This document shows, one piece after another, positions 47,586 to 56,738 of a DNA stretch of 64,000 bases (positions are counted from its first letter, which is position 1; each line of letters opens with the position of its first letter). Both the position numbers and the translations under genes were made by a program. Where the stretch lies: contig NZ_JAMJWC010000001.1 in the NCBI RefSeq assembly GCF_023554555.1, positions 2,170,001-2,234,000 of the forward strand, read 5' to 3'. The notes under the pieces were generated by a model. The model had not been told where the DNA came from. It saw only the letters and a list, made by a program, of their open reading frames with translations, and did no database searches. This DNA is from Sphingobacterium sp. lm-10 (GTDB lineage Bacteria; Bacteroidota; Bacteroidia; Sphingobacteriales; Sphingobacteriaceae).

Positions 47586-50500
47586 TTACAGACCAACACG
47601 TAGGCTAAAACCCCAAGAACGTGTGCTTGGTAACTGTCCGCCTTCAAACCAAGATGTTTCTAAAATAGAGGGATCCACATTGCGGTTTTTTGCATAGATC
47701 AACCAAGGATTAGTCGCAATAAGCGAGAAACTCGCGGATTTAAACGGTGTATTTTGGAAAAATCTAGTTGGAAGATCGTAACCAATGTTCACCTCGCGTA
47801 ATTTGATAAAACTACGGTCGTACACCCATTCTTCCCACAGAGAAAACATATCGTTCTCATAGAGATTTTGCGTATCTACAAAGATGTCATTGACTTCGCC
47901 ATTTTCTTTCACACCAGGCAACAAGGTTCCACCGCGGTTTTCGACAGGATCGCGACGCGGAACGCCATTTTCGTTCAAGCCAGCAGTTTCCGCCAATACG
48001 CCTGTATAATTACCAAACATGGAAGAAATAGACATGTATTTACCACCCTTTTGGAAATCCAGTGAAAACCCGGCGCGGAAATTTTTGTAGGAGAAGGACG
48101 AAGTAAGACCTCCGGTGAAGTCTGGAATAATACTCCCAAGATTCATGTTGTCTTCGCGTAAGTAATAACCATCTTCACCTACGACGCGGTTACCGTTTTC
48201 GTCTTTTACAATACCCATACCGATCAACTGACCATAAGGCTGCCCTTCATACGCATTTAAAGTGATCAACGGAGAACCTACGAAACCAAACGAGGAAGGT
48301 GTATTATCTAACTCAATTTGCAGGTTGCTTACTTGCTCATCCAGACGGACGACTTGATTTCTGTTGATACCTATATTGGCATTCAGATCCCACTTAAAGT
48401 TGCTATTGCGAATTGGTGTACCTCCCAAAGTGAATTCGTAACCATGGTTATCAATCCGACCCGCGTTAATTAAGCTTTGTGCGAAACCACTTGTACCGGA
48501 TACTGGTAGATTAAGGATTTGATTGGTAGCGCTACGCGTGTAGTAGTTAAAATCGAACAATAACCGGCTGTTGAAGAACCGCAACTCTGTACCGATCTCA
48601 TACGAGGTAGATAAGGTTGGCAAAAGATTCGCATTTGGAATAACATCTGGCACCGTCAACAAAGGATTACTGCCATATGCGTTGCGGATACTGTACGTTT
48701 GTAAAATCTGATAAGGATCGGTATCTGTACCCACTTTCGCAAATGATGCTCTCAACTTACCAAAGGAGAAAAACTCGTTAGGCTCAATAAAGTGGCTAAA
48801 GATAAATGAAGTAGATAGACCTCCGTATAAGAAGGAATTATTATCTCTTGGCAAGGTGGAAGACCAATCATTACGGATATTACCTTCTAAATATAAAAAT
48901 TCTTTATATCCGACTGCTGCATAACCATACAAGGAATTGACCCGTTGGTCAAAGTACCGAGTTTGCACCGTTGGTCTGTCAATCGACGCTTCCAAGGTAT
49001 ATAAACCCGGAACAGCTAATCCGCCAGCGGTAGCTGCATCCGTGAAACGACGTTGATTACGGCGATATTCACCAAAGGCGGCTGCATCTACGGTGAAGTC
49101 TCCATATTGTTCTTTGAAGGCTAATGTACCGACGTAGTTTACCTCATCTTGGTTATTCATGTACTGTGAGTAGCTGTCTTGCTGCAGTGTACCACTAGCA
49201 ATACGTCCCGTTTCCTCCACCTGCAAAAAGTTTCCCCTAGCTATTACTGCTGCACTCAAAGCATTTGTCAGTTGATAATTTGCAGTAATATTACCATAGA
49301 TTCGCTGGTATGTATCAAATTGTGTGTTCTCAAATACTTCTGTATAAGGATTATCCCAGTACGCTGGATTTGGATTGGTTGGACTAACAATATTCCAGCT
49401 TCTGAAGGTACCATCCGGGCGTTTATAGTCACGTAAAGTGTTCATGTCTAACTGGCGCTGGAACCACTGATTGAAAGAGCCTGTCGTTTGTGAGCTGTAT
49501 CCATCCTTCGGACGGTTATTATACACTTCATGCTGGAAGTTCACATTGGCAGAAACCGTCAGCCTGTCGGTAAGGTTCAGTGATGAATTAGTTGACAACC
49601 AATTTCTTCCCAACTTACTATTTGGCACAATACCGGTACGTGATACATTGGTGAAAGAGAACCGAGTTTGGTAATTATCGCCTGCTTTATCAAAAGCCAC
49701 GTTGGTATTGGCACTTACGCCAGTATTGTAAAAGTCGCGTACATTGTTTGGTTGAGCGACCAAAGGCGTTAACTGACCAAATTGTGGATGTGACGGATCC
49801 CAGCCATAGAATGGCATATACATCGTTCCATCCATACGTGGACCCCAACTTTCGTCGGCTCCATAGTTCAGGATATTAACACCATCGTAGGGTGCCAGAT
49901 AGTCTGGAGCAATATTTGGATTGTGGTTATACGTACTCCATTCTTGTGAGTATCCACCCGCGTATTCATTTTGATACTTAGGCAACAGATAAACACTTTC
50001 GAAAGAAGTTGCCTGATTAAAGTTAACGCCAATCCCGTCGCGTGTGCGTCCTCCTAATGTTTTAATAACGACTGCACCTTCCGATCCACGCTGACCGTAT
50101 AATGCGGTCGCCGCTGGGCCTTTCAGCACGGTAAGGTCTGCCACATCATCCATATTGACCGCTTCCGGATCAGTAATCATCCCATCAACTACGTAAATCG
50201 GGTTTCCACCAGAGAGTGAATTGATACCGCGAATACGGATGGTAGATGTACCGAAGGCTGCACCAGATGTAGATTGTACTTGCACACCCGCAATTTTACC
50301 AGCTAAAGCCGTATTTAGATCGGGCTGACGTACCATCGTCAAATCTTCCCCTTTGATAGCTTGTACGCTATATCCTAAAGAGTTTCTCGTTCGTTGAACT
50401 CCTAAAGCCGTTACAATGACTTCACCTACACTTTGGTCGTCGTCATCCAATTGAATATTGATATTGTCTTGCGAGCCGATGGTAAAGATTCGCTCCTGCA

Positions 50501-50735
50501 TCCCTACAAAGTCAACAGTAAGCGTTGAACTGCCACTGGGAACATCAATAGTGAATTTCCCCTGCGCATTAGTTTGTGTTGCCACATCGGTTCCTGTAAC
50601 TCGAACAGTGGCTCCTGCCAAAACATCGCCAGTTCGTGCAGAAACGACATTCCCAGTAATTGTTCGGGTTTGCGCGTAGCCTATTCCCACCAGAAATAGC
50701 CACGACAAAAGAAAACTAAATAGTTTTTTACTCAT
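47586..50735 (-). CDS. SusC/RagA-family TonB-dependent outer-membrane transporter
   Basis: A 1049-residue receptor: signal peptide ending GIGYAQ, regulatory-like domain (GNVVSARTGDVLAGATVRV), TonB-box-like VGEVIVTALGVQRTRNSLGY, plug with DVADLTVLKGPAATALYGQRG, and barrel ending STRSWGFSLRVGL. The ALGVQR form commonly pairs with SusD-like 2 lipoproteins, as here. First gene of its unit; its 370-nt upstream region is shared with the divergent FAH-family gene. Confidence 0.93.
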   Translation of the reverse strand: MSKKLFSFLLSWLFLVGIGYAQTRTITGNVVSARTGDVLAGATVRVTGTDVATQTNAQGKFTIDVPSGSSTLTVDFVGMQERIFTIGSQDNINIQLDDDDQSVGEVIVTALGVQRTRNSLGYSVQAIKGEDLTMVRQPDLNTALAGKIAGVQVQSTSGAAFGTSTIRIRGINSLSGGNPIYVVDGMITDPEAVNMDDVADLTVLKGPAATALYGQRGSEGAVVIKTLGGRTRDGIGVNFNQATSFESVYLLPKYQNEYAGGYSQEWSTYNHNPNIAPDYLAPYDGVNILNYGADESWGPRMDGTMYMPFYGWDPSHPQFGQLTPLVAQPNNVRDFYNTGVSANTNVAFDKAGDNYQTRFSFTNVSRTGIVPNSKLGRNWLSTNSSLNLTDRLTVSANVNFQHEVYNNRPKDGYSSQTTGSFNQWFQRQLDMNTLRDYKRPDGTFRSWNIVSPTNPNPAYWDNPYTEVFENTQFDTYQRIYGNITANYQLTNALSAAVIARGNFLQVEETGRIASGTLQQDSYSQYMNNQDEVNYVGTLAFKEQYGDFTVDAAAFGEYRRNQRRFTDAATAGGLAVPGLYTLEASIDRPTVQTRYFDQRVNSLYGYAAVGYKEFLYLEGNIRNDWSSTLPRDNNSFLYGGLSTSFIFSHFIEPNEFFSFGKLRASFAKVGTDTDPYQILQTYSIRNAYGSNPLLTVPDVIPNANLLPTLSTSYEIGTELRFFNSRLLFDFNYYTRSATNQILNLPVSGTSGFAQSLINAGRIDNHGYEFTLGGTPIRNSNFKWDLNANIGINRNQVVRLDEQVSNLQIELDNTPSSFGFVGSPLITLNAYEGQPYGQLIGMGIVKDENGNRVVGEDGYYLREDNMNLGSIIPDFTGGLTSSFSYKNFRAGFSLDFQKGGKYMSISSMFGNYTGVLAETAGLNENGVPRRDPVENRGGTLLPGVKENGEVNDIFVDTQNLYENDMFSLWEEWVYDRSFIKLREVNIGYDLPTRFFQNTPFKSASFSLIATNPWLIYAKNRNVDPSILETSWFEGGQLPSTRSWGFSLRVGL

Positions 50736-51105
50736 GATAGATAGTTAGTGTAGTTGTGTGTGTTTGTATTTAAAAACGCAATTAGTGTATTCAATAAAAG
50801 TAGAAGAGTTTTTAGGTAAAAGTCTCCGAATATTGTTAGTGATTACACAATAGTAGTAACTTTTTCAATGTTTATAAAGCCTATATACCTGAAATTGTTC
50901 TCACCCCCCCTATAAAGCACAAAAAACCGTATAAATACCGCCCTACAACATCGATAATCTTCTATGTATTTTTTACGATACTATCCTTATTTGTAACAGT
51001 ACGCCCCACATTCGTCCTTGTGCTGGCAACTGATTTGTTTATATTTGTTCTGAGGGGAGATTAAGTCATAAACCTAACGCATACATCACATTTAAATAAT
51101 ACCCC
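50736..51105. other. Divergent intergenic region
   Basis: These 370 bases lie between the minus-strand SusC and the plus-strand FAH-family gene. The plus promoter at 51017 is clear. On the minus strand only imperfect elements are seen (TACTATTG at about 50850). No ORF stands out. Confidence 0.55.
51017..51047 (+). promoter_or_regulatory. Bacteroidota-type promoter of the FAH-family gene
   Basis: CTTG (51017-51020), 19 nt, then TATATTTG (51040-51047), matching the TTTG / TAnnTTTG arrangement with one mismatch in the upstream box. Transcription would begin about 50 nt before the ATG. Confidence 0.65.
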
Positions 51106-51717
51106 ATGAAAATAGTCGCTATAGGACGTAATTATATAAATCACGCTAAAGAACTTAACAATCCGATTCCCGAAGAGCCGGTAATATTTTTGAAACCAGA
51201 CACTGCCGTGTTGCGAGATAACAAAGACTTTTATTATCCAGAGTTTTCTAAGGACGTTCATTACGAAGTAGAAGTAGTCTTACGAATCTGCAATGAGGGA
51301 AAACATGTCGCGGAAAAGTTTGCCCACAAGTATTATGATGCCATTGGCCTTGGTATTGATTTCACAGCGCGCGATATTCAACAAAAACACAAAGAAAAAG
51401 GTCTGCCTTGGGAATTGGCCAAAGCCTTTGACCAATCTGCAGTAATTAGTCCGATGGTTCCCAAAGAAGAATTGGGAAATGTATCAAACCTATCCTTTTC
51501 GCTACAGAAGAATGGTGAAATAGTGCAGGTCGGAAACACGAAAGATGTTATTTTTAACTTTGATCAGCTTATTGCTTATATATCTGCGCGCATTACGCTA
51601 AGAAAAGGAGATTTAATCTACACAGGTACTCCCGAGGGCGTTGGGCCGGTACAAATTGGCGATCAACTAATCGGCTACTTAGCGGATAAAAAAATGTTCA
51701 GCTGCTCTATAAAATAA
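51106..51717 (+). CDS. Fumarylacetoacetate hydrolase-family protein
   Basis: A 203-residue single-domain FAH-fold enzyme. Metal and active-site blocks are visible: IGRNYINHAKEL, KDVHYEVEVVLRI, GLGIDFTARDIQ and TGTPEGVGPVQIGD. Such short members include acylpyruvate hydrolases and oxaloacetate decarboxylases; the sequence alone does not choose. Its stop is 3 nt before the peptidase gene, so they are cotranscribed. Confidence 0.88.
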   Translation: MKIVAIGRNYINHAKELNNPIPEEPVIFLKPDTAVLRDNKDFYYPEFSKDVHYEVEVVLRICNEGKHVAEKFAHKYYDAIGLGIDFTARDIQQKHKEKGLPWELAKAFDQSAVISPMVPKEELGNVSNLSFSLQKNGEIVQVGNTKDVIFNFDQLIAYISARITLRKGDLIYTGTPEGVGPVQIGDQLIGYLADKKMFSCSIK

Positions 51718-51720
51718 ACA

Positions 51721-53442
51721 ATGCGAAAAATATTGACTAGTGTGCTTGGTTGCCTCATCGGAAGTACGGCAGTACAAGCTCAAAACAAAGACATCATCAC
51801 GACGCGAGACTACCCTCAAAATTATTTTCGCTCGCCATTAAACATTACACCAGACGCTTCTGGCACTTTCGGAGAACTGCGATCCACACATTTTCATGCA
51901 GGAGATGATTATCGTACACAGCAACGCACCGGACTACCCGTTTACGCTGTTGCAGATGGGCAGGTATCTCGTGTGCGCGTGCAGATTGGTGGTGGTGGAA
52001 ATTCGGTTTATATAGACCATCCCAATGGTTATACATCGGTATATCTACACCTAGAAACCTTCAATGATGCCCTAACAAATGTAATCCGAGCTGAACAGTA
52101 CAAGCAAAAGCGCTTTGATGTGGATGTAATGGTCGATAAAGGTGTCGTGAGCTTCAAAAAAGGCGATGTCATTGCGAATTCTGGCAATACTGGGGCTTCT
52201 GGAGGGCCGCATTTGCACTTCGAAATTAGAGATACAAAAAGTCAGCACCCCTTAAACACGCAGCTCTTTGGCCTTCAATTTGTCGATCGTTTTGCGCCTA
52301 CTATACAAGGTTTGATGGTGTACGATATGGAAGATGGTATTTTCAATGAACACACCTTTCGCCGACCGGTATCAGTACGTGCTGTGAGCACTACGGATTA
52401 TAAACTAAGCAATAACGCTGTGGTACAAGTGAATGGAAAATTCGGATTGGGTATTAATGCGATTGATCGGCATCGGGCCGGAGGATTTCAAAACGGCGTA
52501 TACTCCATCGAGCTGTTTATAGATGGAAAGCCGATGTCTACAATATTGTTTGAGGAATTAGATTTCAACACCTCTCGAGGCATTCATTCATACATTGATT
52601 ATGCGCATTGGAAACGTTCGAAAGCAAAATATCAGAAAAGCTTTAAAGACCCGGGAAATCCGATTGAGATCTTTCACCACCTGCCAAACGACGGTATTCT
52701 GGAGTTGCAAGATGATCAAGTGCATGACGTAAAGTATGTGATTAAAGATGTGAAAGGCAATTGTTCTGAACTGAACTTTCAGATTCAGAATTCGGCTAAC
52801 TATCGGCCAACAGCCAATGCTGTGAAAGGACAACTAATGCCTCATAGCAAGAACAATAAATTTGCCAATGAAAACATTCAGCTTGATATTCCAAAGGGCG
52901 TGCTATACACGGATCTAGACTTCGTCTATAGCAACAGTGTCAAACCTACAGGTGGCTATTCGGAAGTTCATCATGTACACAATCAGCTGACATCTTTATT
53001 TACAACATACCAGTTACGGATTAAACCAACGAACTTGCCGGAAAGATTACGCGATAAAGCGCTTATTGCTTCCACACAGTCTGGATCCGAAGGCGGCAAG
53101 TTCGAAGATGGCTGGGTAGTTGTAAACACGCGCAACCTGGGCTCCTTCTATGTGGCTGTAGATACAGTGGCGCCAAACATTACACCGCGAAACCTAAGTC
53201 AAGGTAAAAATGTAGCACAACAATCTAGAATTGATTTCACGATCTCTGATAATTTTTCTGGCATCCAATCTTTCAACGGTTATATTGACGGGGAATGGGT
53301 ATTGATGGAGTACGACCCCAAAAACAGACATCTTTGGCATACTTTCCAAGCCTCATTAAGTAAGGGAAAGCACCAGTTTCGATTGGTAGTGAGGGATTGG
53401 AAAGACAATGAGCGAGTATATCAAGCAGATTTTACACGATAA
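51721..53442 (+). CDS. Secreted M23-family (LytM-type) metallopeptidase
   Basis: A 573-residue exported protein: signal peptide ending AVQAQ, then an M23 domain with zinc ligands H59 and D63 (STHFHAGDDY) and the HLHFEIRD motif. A long C-terminal part of beta-sandwich type follows, with VDTVAPNITPRNLS. It probably acts on peptidoglycan cross-links in the periplasm or as a cell-wall regulator. It lies between the FAH gene (3 nt) and the peroxiredoxin gene (10 nt). Confidence 0.9.
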   Translation: MRKILTSVLGCLIGSTAVQAQNKDIITTRDYPQNYFRSPLNITPDASGTFGELRSTHFHAGDDYRTQQRTGLPVYAVADGQVSRVRVQIGGGGNSVYIDHPNGYTSVYLHLETFNDALTNVIRAEQYKQKRFDVDVMVDKGVVSFKKGDVIANSGNTGASGGPHLHFEIRDTKSQHPLNTQLFGLQFVDRFAPTIQGLMVYDMEDGIFNEHTFRRPVSVRAVSTTDYKLSNNAVVQVNGKFGLGINAIDRHRAGGFQNGVYSIELFIDGKPMSTILFEELDFNTSRGIHSYIDYAHWKRSKAKYQKSFKDPGNPIEIFHHLPNDGILELQDDQVHDVKYVIKDVKGNCSELNFQIQNSANYRPTANAVKGQLMPHSKNNKFANENIQLDIPKGVLYTDLDFVYSNSVKPTGGYSEVHHVHNQLTSLFTTYQLRIKPTNLPERLRDKALIASTQSGSEGGKFEDGWVVVNTRNLGSFYVAVDTVAPNITPRNLSQGKNVAQQSRIDFTISDNFSGIQSFNGYIDGEWVLMEYDPKNRHLWHTFQASLSKGKHQFRLVVRDWKDNERVYQADFTR

Positions 53443-53452
53443 ATAAAAAGTT

Positions 53453-53914
53453 ATGAGCACACTACAAGTGGGTGATACAGCACCAGCGATCACCGCAAAG
53501 AATCAACAAGGCGAAACCATTCACCTGTCAGACTTTACAGGAAAACGCGTAATCTTATATTTTTACCCGAAAGATAATACGCCTGGTTGCACCACGGAAG
53601 CCTGCAACTTTAGAGATAATTACCAGAGCCTTTTAAGCGAGGGTTTTGAAGTAGTTGGTGTAAGTATCGATGGCGAACAATCACACCAAAAGTTTATTGC
53701 CAAGTATGAACTACCTTTCAACCTACTGGCCGATGAAGATCAAAAGATCGTCAACGACTATGGTGTTTGGGTGGAGAAAAACATGTATGGTAAAAAATAT
53801 ATGGGTACGGCAAGGACTACCTTTTTAATTGACGAGCAGGGTAAGATCGCACACATCATCAAAAAAGTGGACAATAAAAATGCTGCTGAGCAGATCAGAG
53901 ACCTGTATAAATAG
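53453..53914 (+). CDS. bcp: Thioredoxin-dependent peroxiredoxin, BCP/PrxQ type
   Basis: Reduces hydrogen peroxide and organic peroxides. It has 153 residues. The peroxidatic cysteine is C46 in NTPGCTTEACNFRD, with a second cysteine C51 at the +5 spacing of atypical 2-Cys BCP. FYPKDNTPG and the C-terminal TFLIDEQGKIAHI are family marks. Third gene of a compact unit. Confidence 0.93.
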   Translation: MSTLQVGDTAPAITAKNQQGETIHLSDFTGKRVILYFYPKDNTPGCTTEACNFRDNYQSLLSEGFEVVGVSIDGEQSHQKFIAKYELPFNLLADEDQKIVNDYGVWVEKNMYGKKYMGTARTTFLIDEQGKIAHIIKKVDNKNAAEQIRDLYK

Positions 53915-53964
53915 AGACTACTTTACAAAAATACACGTATGCAGATTTCCATGCGTTAAATAAT

Positions 53965-53972
53965 TATATTTG
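53965..53972 (+). promoter_or_regulatory. Candidate -7 promoter element just before glyS
   Basis: TATATTTG fits TAnnTTTG and ends 6 nt before the glyS ATG. A matching -33 TTTG is not clear. If used, the transcript would be leaderless or nearly so. Confidence 0.35.
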
Positions 53973-53978
53973 CCTCTT

Positions 53979-55448
53979 ATGAGCAAACAGATAGACGATT
54001 TTTTCAAGAATATCATTTCGCATGCAAAGGAGTATGGCTTCGTATTTCCGTCTAGCGAGATCTATGATGGCCTCAGCGCTGTCTACGACTATGGGCAACT
54101 GGGTTCTGAATTGAAGAACAATTTAAAAACCTACTGGTGGAAATCTATGGTGCAATTAAATGACAACATAGTCGGTATTGACGCGGCTATTTTCATGCAC
54201 CCTACCACTTGGAAAGCTTCCGGCCACGTCGATGGCTTTAGCGATCCGATGATTGATAACAAAGATTCTAAGAAAAGATACCGTGCCGATCAACTGATTG
54301 AGGATAAAATAGATCGTTACGAAAAAGACGGCAAGAGCGATAAGGCAGCGCAACTGCAAGAGGCCCTGGATGCAGCCTTGAATGCGGATGATCTAGCTAA
54401 ACTTAAGGCACTTATTGAAGAGCATAATATCGTCTGCCCGATGTCTGGTACAAAAAACTGGACGGATGTACGCCAGTTTAACCTGATGTTTGCCACACAG
54501 ATGGGCGCTATGGCCGACGGAGCTGAACAGGTTTACCTTCGCCCAGAAACAGCTCAAGGTATCTTCGTCAACTTCCTGAATGTACAGAAGACTGGCCGCA
54601 TGAAGATTCCTTTCGGTATTGCGCAAATCGGAAAAGCTTTTCGTAACGAAGTCATAGCACGTCAATTCATTATACGTATGCGCGAATTCGAGCAGATGGA
54701 GATGCAATTCTTCGTTCGCCCGGGCACGGAGATGGAATGGTATGATAAGTGGAAAGCGCTTCGATTGAAGTGGCATTTAGCCTTAGGCCCAGATGCCGCC
54801 AAATACCGTTATCATGATCACGCTAAGCTAGCACACTATGCCAATGCAGCGGTAGATATAGAATACGATTTTCCATTCGGCTTTAAAGAGGTGGAAGGTA
54901 TTCACTCCAGAACAGATTTTGACCTGAGCCAACATCAGAAATTTTCTGGTAAGAAGTTGCAATATTTTGATCCGGAGATCAATCAGAACTACGTGCCTTA
55001 CGTCATCGAAACCTCTATTGGTTTAGATCGTTTGTTTCTCACGGTCTTTGCCAACTCTTTGATGCATGAAGACCTATCTACCGACGAGAAGCAAGATTCC
55101 CGCGTGGTGTTGAAATTCCACCCGGCCATTGCTCCGGTGAAAGCAGCCGTATTGCCGCTGACCAAAAAAGATGGCTTGCCAGACAAAGCACGTGAAATAC
55201 TATCAATGTTAAAGCTGGAGTTCAACACCCAATACGATGAGAAGGACGCAATTGGTAAGCGTTATCGTCGTCAAGATGCTATTGGAACACCTTACTGTAT
55301 TACTGTTGACTACCAAACGTTAGAAGACAATACCGTTACGATTCGCCATCGTGATAGCATGGAGCAAGAGCGTGTAAGCGTGGATCAGCTTCAGCAAATT
55401 ATTCAACAAAACGTAAGTTGGACAAGTTTATTGAAGCAGTTAATGTAA
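53979..55448 (+). CDS. glyS: Glycyl-tRNA synthetase, homodimeric alpha2 type
   Basis: Charges tRNA-Gly. It has 489 residues from the ATG at 53979; an upstream in-frame TTG at 53970 lies in the promoter-like element. Class II motifs are visible: motif 2 in IGKAFRNEVIARQFIIRMREF, the glycine-enzyme block YLRPETAQGIFVNF, EGIHSRTDFDL, and motif 3 in ETSIGLDRLFL. A C-terminal anticodon-binding domain follows (KFHPAIAPVKAAVLPL). It is the eukaryote/Thermus-like form, as usual in Bacteroidota. The name glyQS is also used. Confidence 0.95.
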   Translation: MSKQIDDFFKNIISHAKEYGFVFPSSEIYDGLSAVYDYGQLGSELKNNLKTYWWKSMVQLNDNIVGIDAAIFMHPTTWKASGHVDGFSDPMIDNKDSKKRYRADQLIEDKIDRYEKDGKSDKAAQLQEALDAALNADDLAKLKALIEEHNIVCPMSGTKNWTDVRQFNLMFATQMGAMADGAEQVYLRPETAQGIFVNFLNVQKTGRMKIPFGIAQIGKAFRNEVIARQFIIRMREFEQMEMQFFVRPGTEMEWYDKWKALRLKWHLALGPDAAKYRYHDHAKLAHYANAAVDIEYDFPFGFKEVEGIHSRTDFDLSQHQKFSGKKLQYFDPEINQNYVPYVIETSIGLDRLFLTVFANSLMHEDLSTDEKQDSRVVLKFHPAIAPVKAAVLPLTKKDGLPDKAREILSMLKLEFNTQYDEKDAIGKRYRRQDAIGTPYCITVDYQTLEDNTVTIRHRDSMEQERVSVDQLQQIIQQNVSWTSLLKQLM

Positions 55449-55473
55449 CTCCTCCTATTGATATTACAATCGG

Positions 55474-55508
55474 AAAGGCCGAGAAGTATTCACTACTTCT
55501 CGGCCTTT
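55474..55508 (+). terminator. Intrinsic terminator after glyS
   Basis: Arms AAAGGCCGAGAAGTA and TACTTCTCGGCCTTT, 15 bp perfect with a 5-nt loop and a T-rich tail. Confidence 0.93.
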
Positions 55509-55608
55509 TGGTTTAGGGTTAAAACAGCAAATCAAAAATTATATGGGAGAACATTCCGGGGTAAACATCAATAAGCATATCGAGCGTGATAAGCATGAAT
55601 CTAACAAA

Positions 55609-55639
55609 AAAGCCCTTCTGCTAAGAGCAAAAGGGCTTT
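55609..55639 (-). terminator. Intrinsic terminator after nusG
   Basis: Outer arms AAAGCCCTT and AAGGGCTTT, extended inward with one mismatch (CTGCT/AGCAA side), with a T-run (TTTTTTG) on the minus strand. Confidence 0.85.
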
Positions 55640-55661
55640 GGTATATTTTTGTGGATATAAG

Positions 55662-56207
55662 TTATTCTTTTTCCACTTGCATATAGTTAAGTTCTAAAGG
55701 TGTTTTACGACCAAAAACTTTCACCATCACAATCAGTTTCTTTTTATCCTCGTGAACCTCTTCAATCTCACCTGTAAAGCCGTTGAATGGACCGTCGTTT
55801 ACCTTTACAGTTTCGCCGACATAGTATGGTACATTAATGGTTTCGCCTTGCTCAGCCATCTCATCTACTTTACCTAAGATGCGATTTACTTCAGATGGAC
55901 GTAAAGGAATAGCATTACCAGCTTTGTCACCAAGGAATCCAATTACACTATTTACGTTTTTGATTGCGTGCTCGATCTCTCCGTCCAACGCTGCTTCGAT
56001 CAACACATATCCAGGGTAGTAGTTACGCTCTTTGGCCACTTTCTTGCCATCGCGCATTTGATAATACTTTTCCATGGGAATGAGTACCTGTGTGACTAAA
56101 TGTTGAATGCCGAGTCTGTTGATCTCCGCCTCCACATATTGCTTCACTTTTTTCTCTTTACCACTTACAGCACGAACTACGTACCACTTCAGACTTTGAT
56201 CCGCCAT
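55662..56207 (-). CDS. nusG: Transcription termination/antitermination factor NusG
   Basis: Elongation factor that binds RNA polymerase and couples to Rho or ribosomes. It has 181 residues. The NGN domain begins KWYVVRAVSGKEKKVKQYVE, and the C-terminal KOW domain carries VKVNDGPFNGFTGEIEEVHEDK. It follows secE by 20 nt, the widespread secE-nusG order. Confidence 0.96.
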   Translation of the reverse strand: MADQSLKWYVVRAVSGKEKKVKQYVEAEINRLGIQHLVTQVLIPMEKYYQMRDGKKVAKERNYYPGYVLIEAALDGEIEHAIKNVNSVIGFLGDKAGNAIPLRPSEVNRILGKVDEMAEQGETINVPYYVGETVKVNDGPFNGFTGEIEEVHEDKKKLIVMVKVFGRKTPLELNYMQVEKE

Positions 56208-56227
56208 ACTTTATGATTCCTGTAAAT

Positions 56228-56422
56228 TTAAGAGTTTATTCCGTATAAAAGCTCTAGCACGTTACTCGACACCTTATCCATGGCGAAGATCACCAAAGCT
56301 ATGATGACAGAAGCAACAAGCACAATGACCGCATGATTTTGCAATTGCGCCCATGTAGGCCAAGTTACCTTTTCGGTAACCTCGACATAAGAGTCTTTAA
56401 AAAAATCAAGTACTTTTGCCAT
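56228..56422 (-). CDS. secE: Preprotein translocase subunit SecE
   Basis: Essential clamp of the SecYEG channel. It has 64 residues, the short single-helix form. VTWPTWAQLQNHAVIVLVAS carries the conserved amphipathic helix and the start of the transmembrane segment. Located between tRNA-Trp and nusG. Confidence 0.93.
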   Translation of the reverse strand: MAKVLDFFKDSYVEVTEKVTWPTWAQLQNHAVIVLVASVIIALVIFAMDKVSSNVLELLYGINS

Positions 56423-56454
56423 TTGTTAGTTTACTTGTGTTAAGAGTTACTTAG

Positions 56455-56525
56455 CACGGGCACTAGGATTCGAACCCAGATCAAAGGTTTTGGAGACCTC
56501 TATTCTACCATTGAACTATGCCCGT
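56455..56525 (-). tRNA. tRNA-Trp (CCA)
   Basis: Acceptor stem ACGGGCA/TGCCCGT, anticodon stem GAGGT/ACCTT around loop CUCCAAA, T-loop GGTTCGAATCC. The 3' CCA tail is not encoded (CTA follows the discriminator). It is 33 nt upstream of secE. Confidence 0.95.
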
Positions 56526-56546
56526 AGAATTTGTTTTTGAATGCTG

Positions 56547-56578
56547 CAAATATAGGCTTTAGCTATCATTACAGCAAA
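56547..56578 (-). promoter_or_regulatory. Promoter of tRNA-Trp-secE-nusG
   Basis: On the minus strand TTTG (56578-56575), 20 nt, then TATATTTG (56554-56547), a full match to the phylum consensus. It lies about 22 nt before the tRNA. Confidence 0.75.
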
Positions 56579-56679
56579 TGTTATTTGCTTTTTTTGCCTT
56601 TAAAAACGACCTTCGACTTGAAGAAATTCTAATCGAAAGAAGTGATTCAGGACATAAAGAAAGTATAGGTATTGAAAAA

Positions 56680-56710
56680 ATAAGCTAACCAGCATAACTG
56701 GTTAGCTTAT
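56680..56710 (-). terminator. Intrinsic terminator after tuf
   Basis: Arms ATAAGCTAACCAG and CTGGTTAGCTTAT (13 bp perfect, 5-nt loop), then TTTTTTC on the minus strand. It separates tuf from the tRNA-Trp unit. Confidence 0.9.
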
Positions 56711-56738
56711 CTAATATACTATACGGTAATCGAATAGA

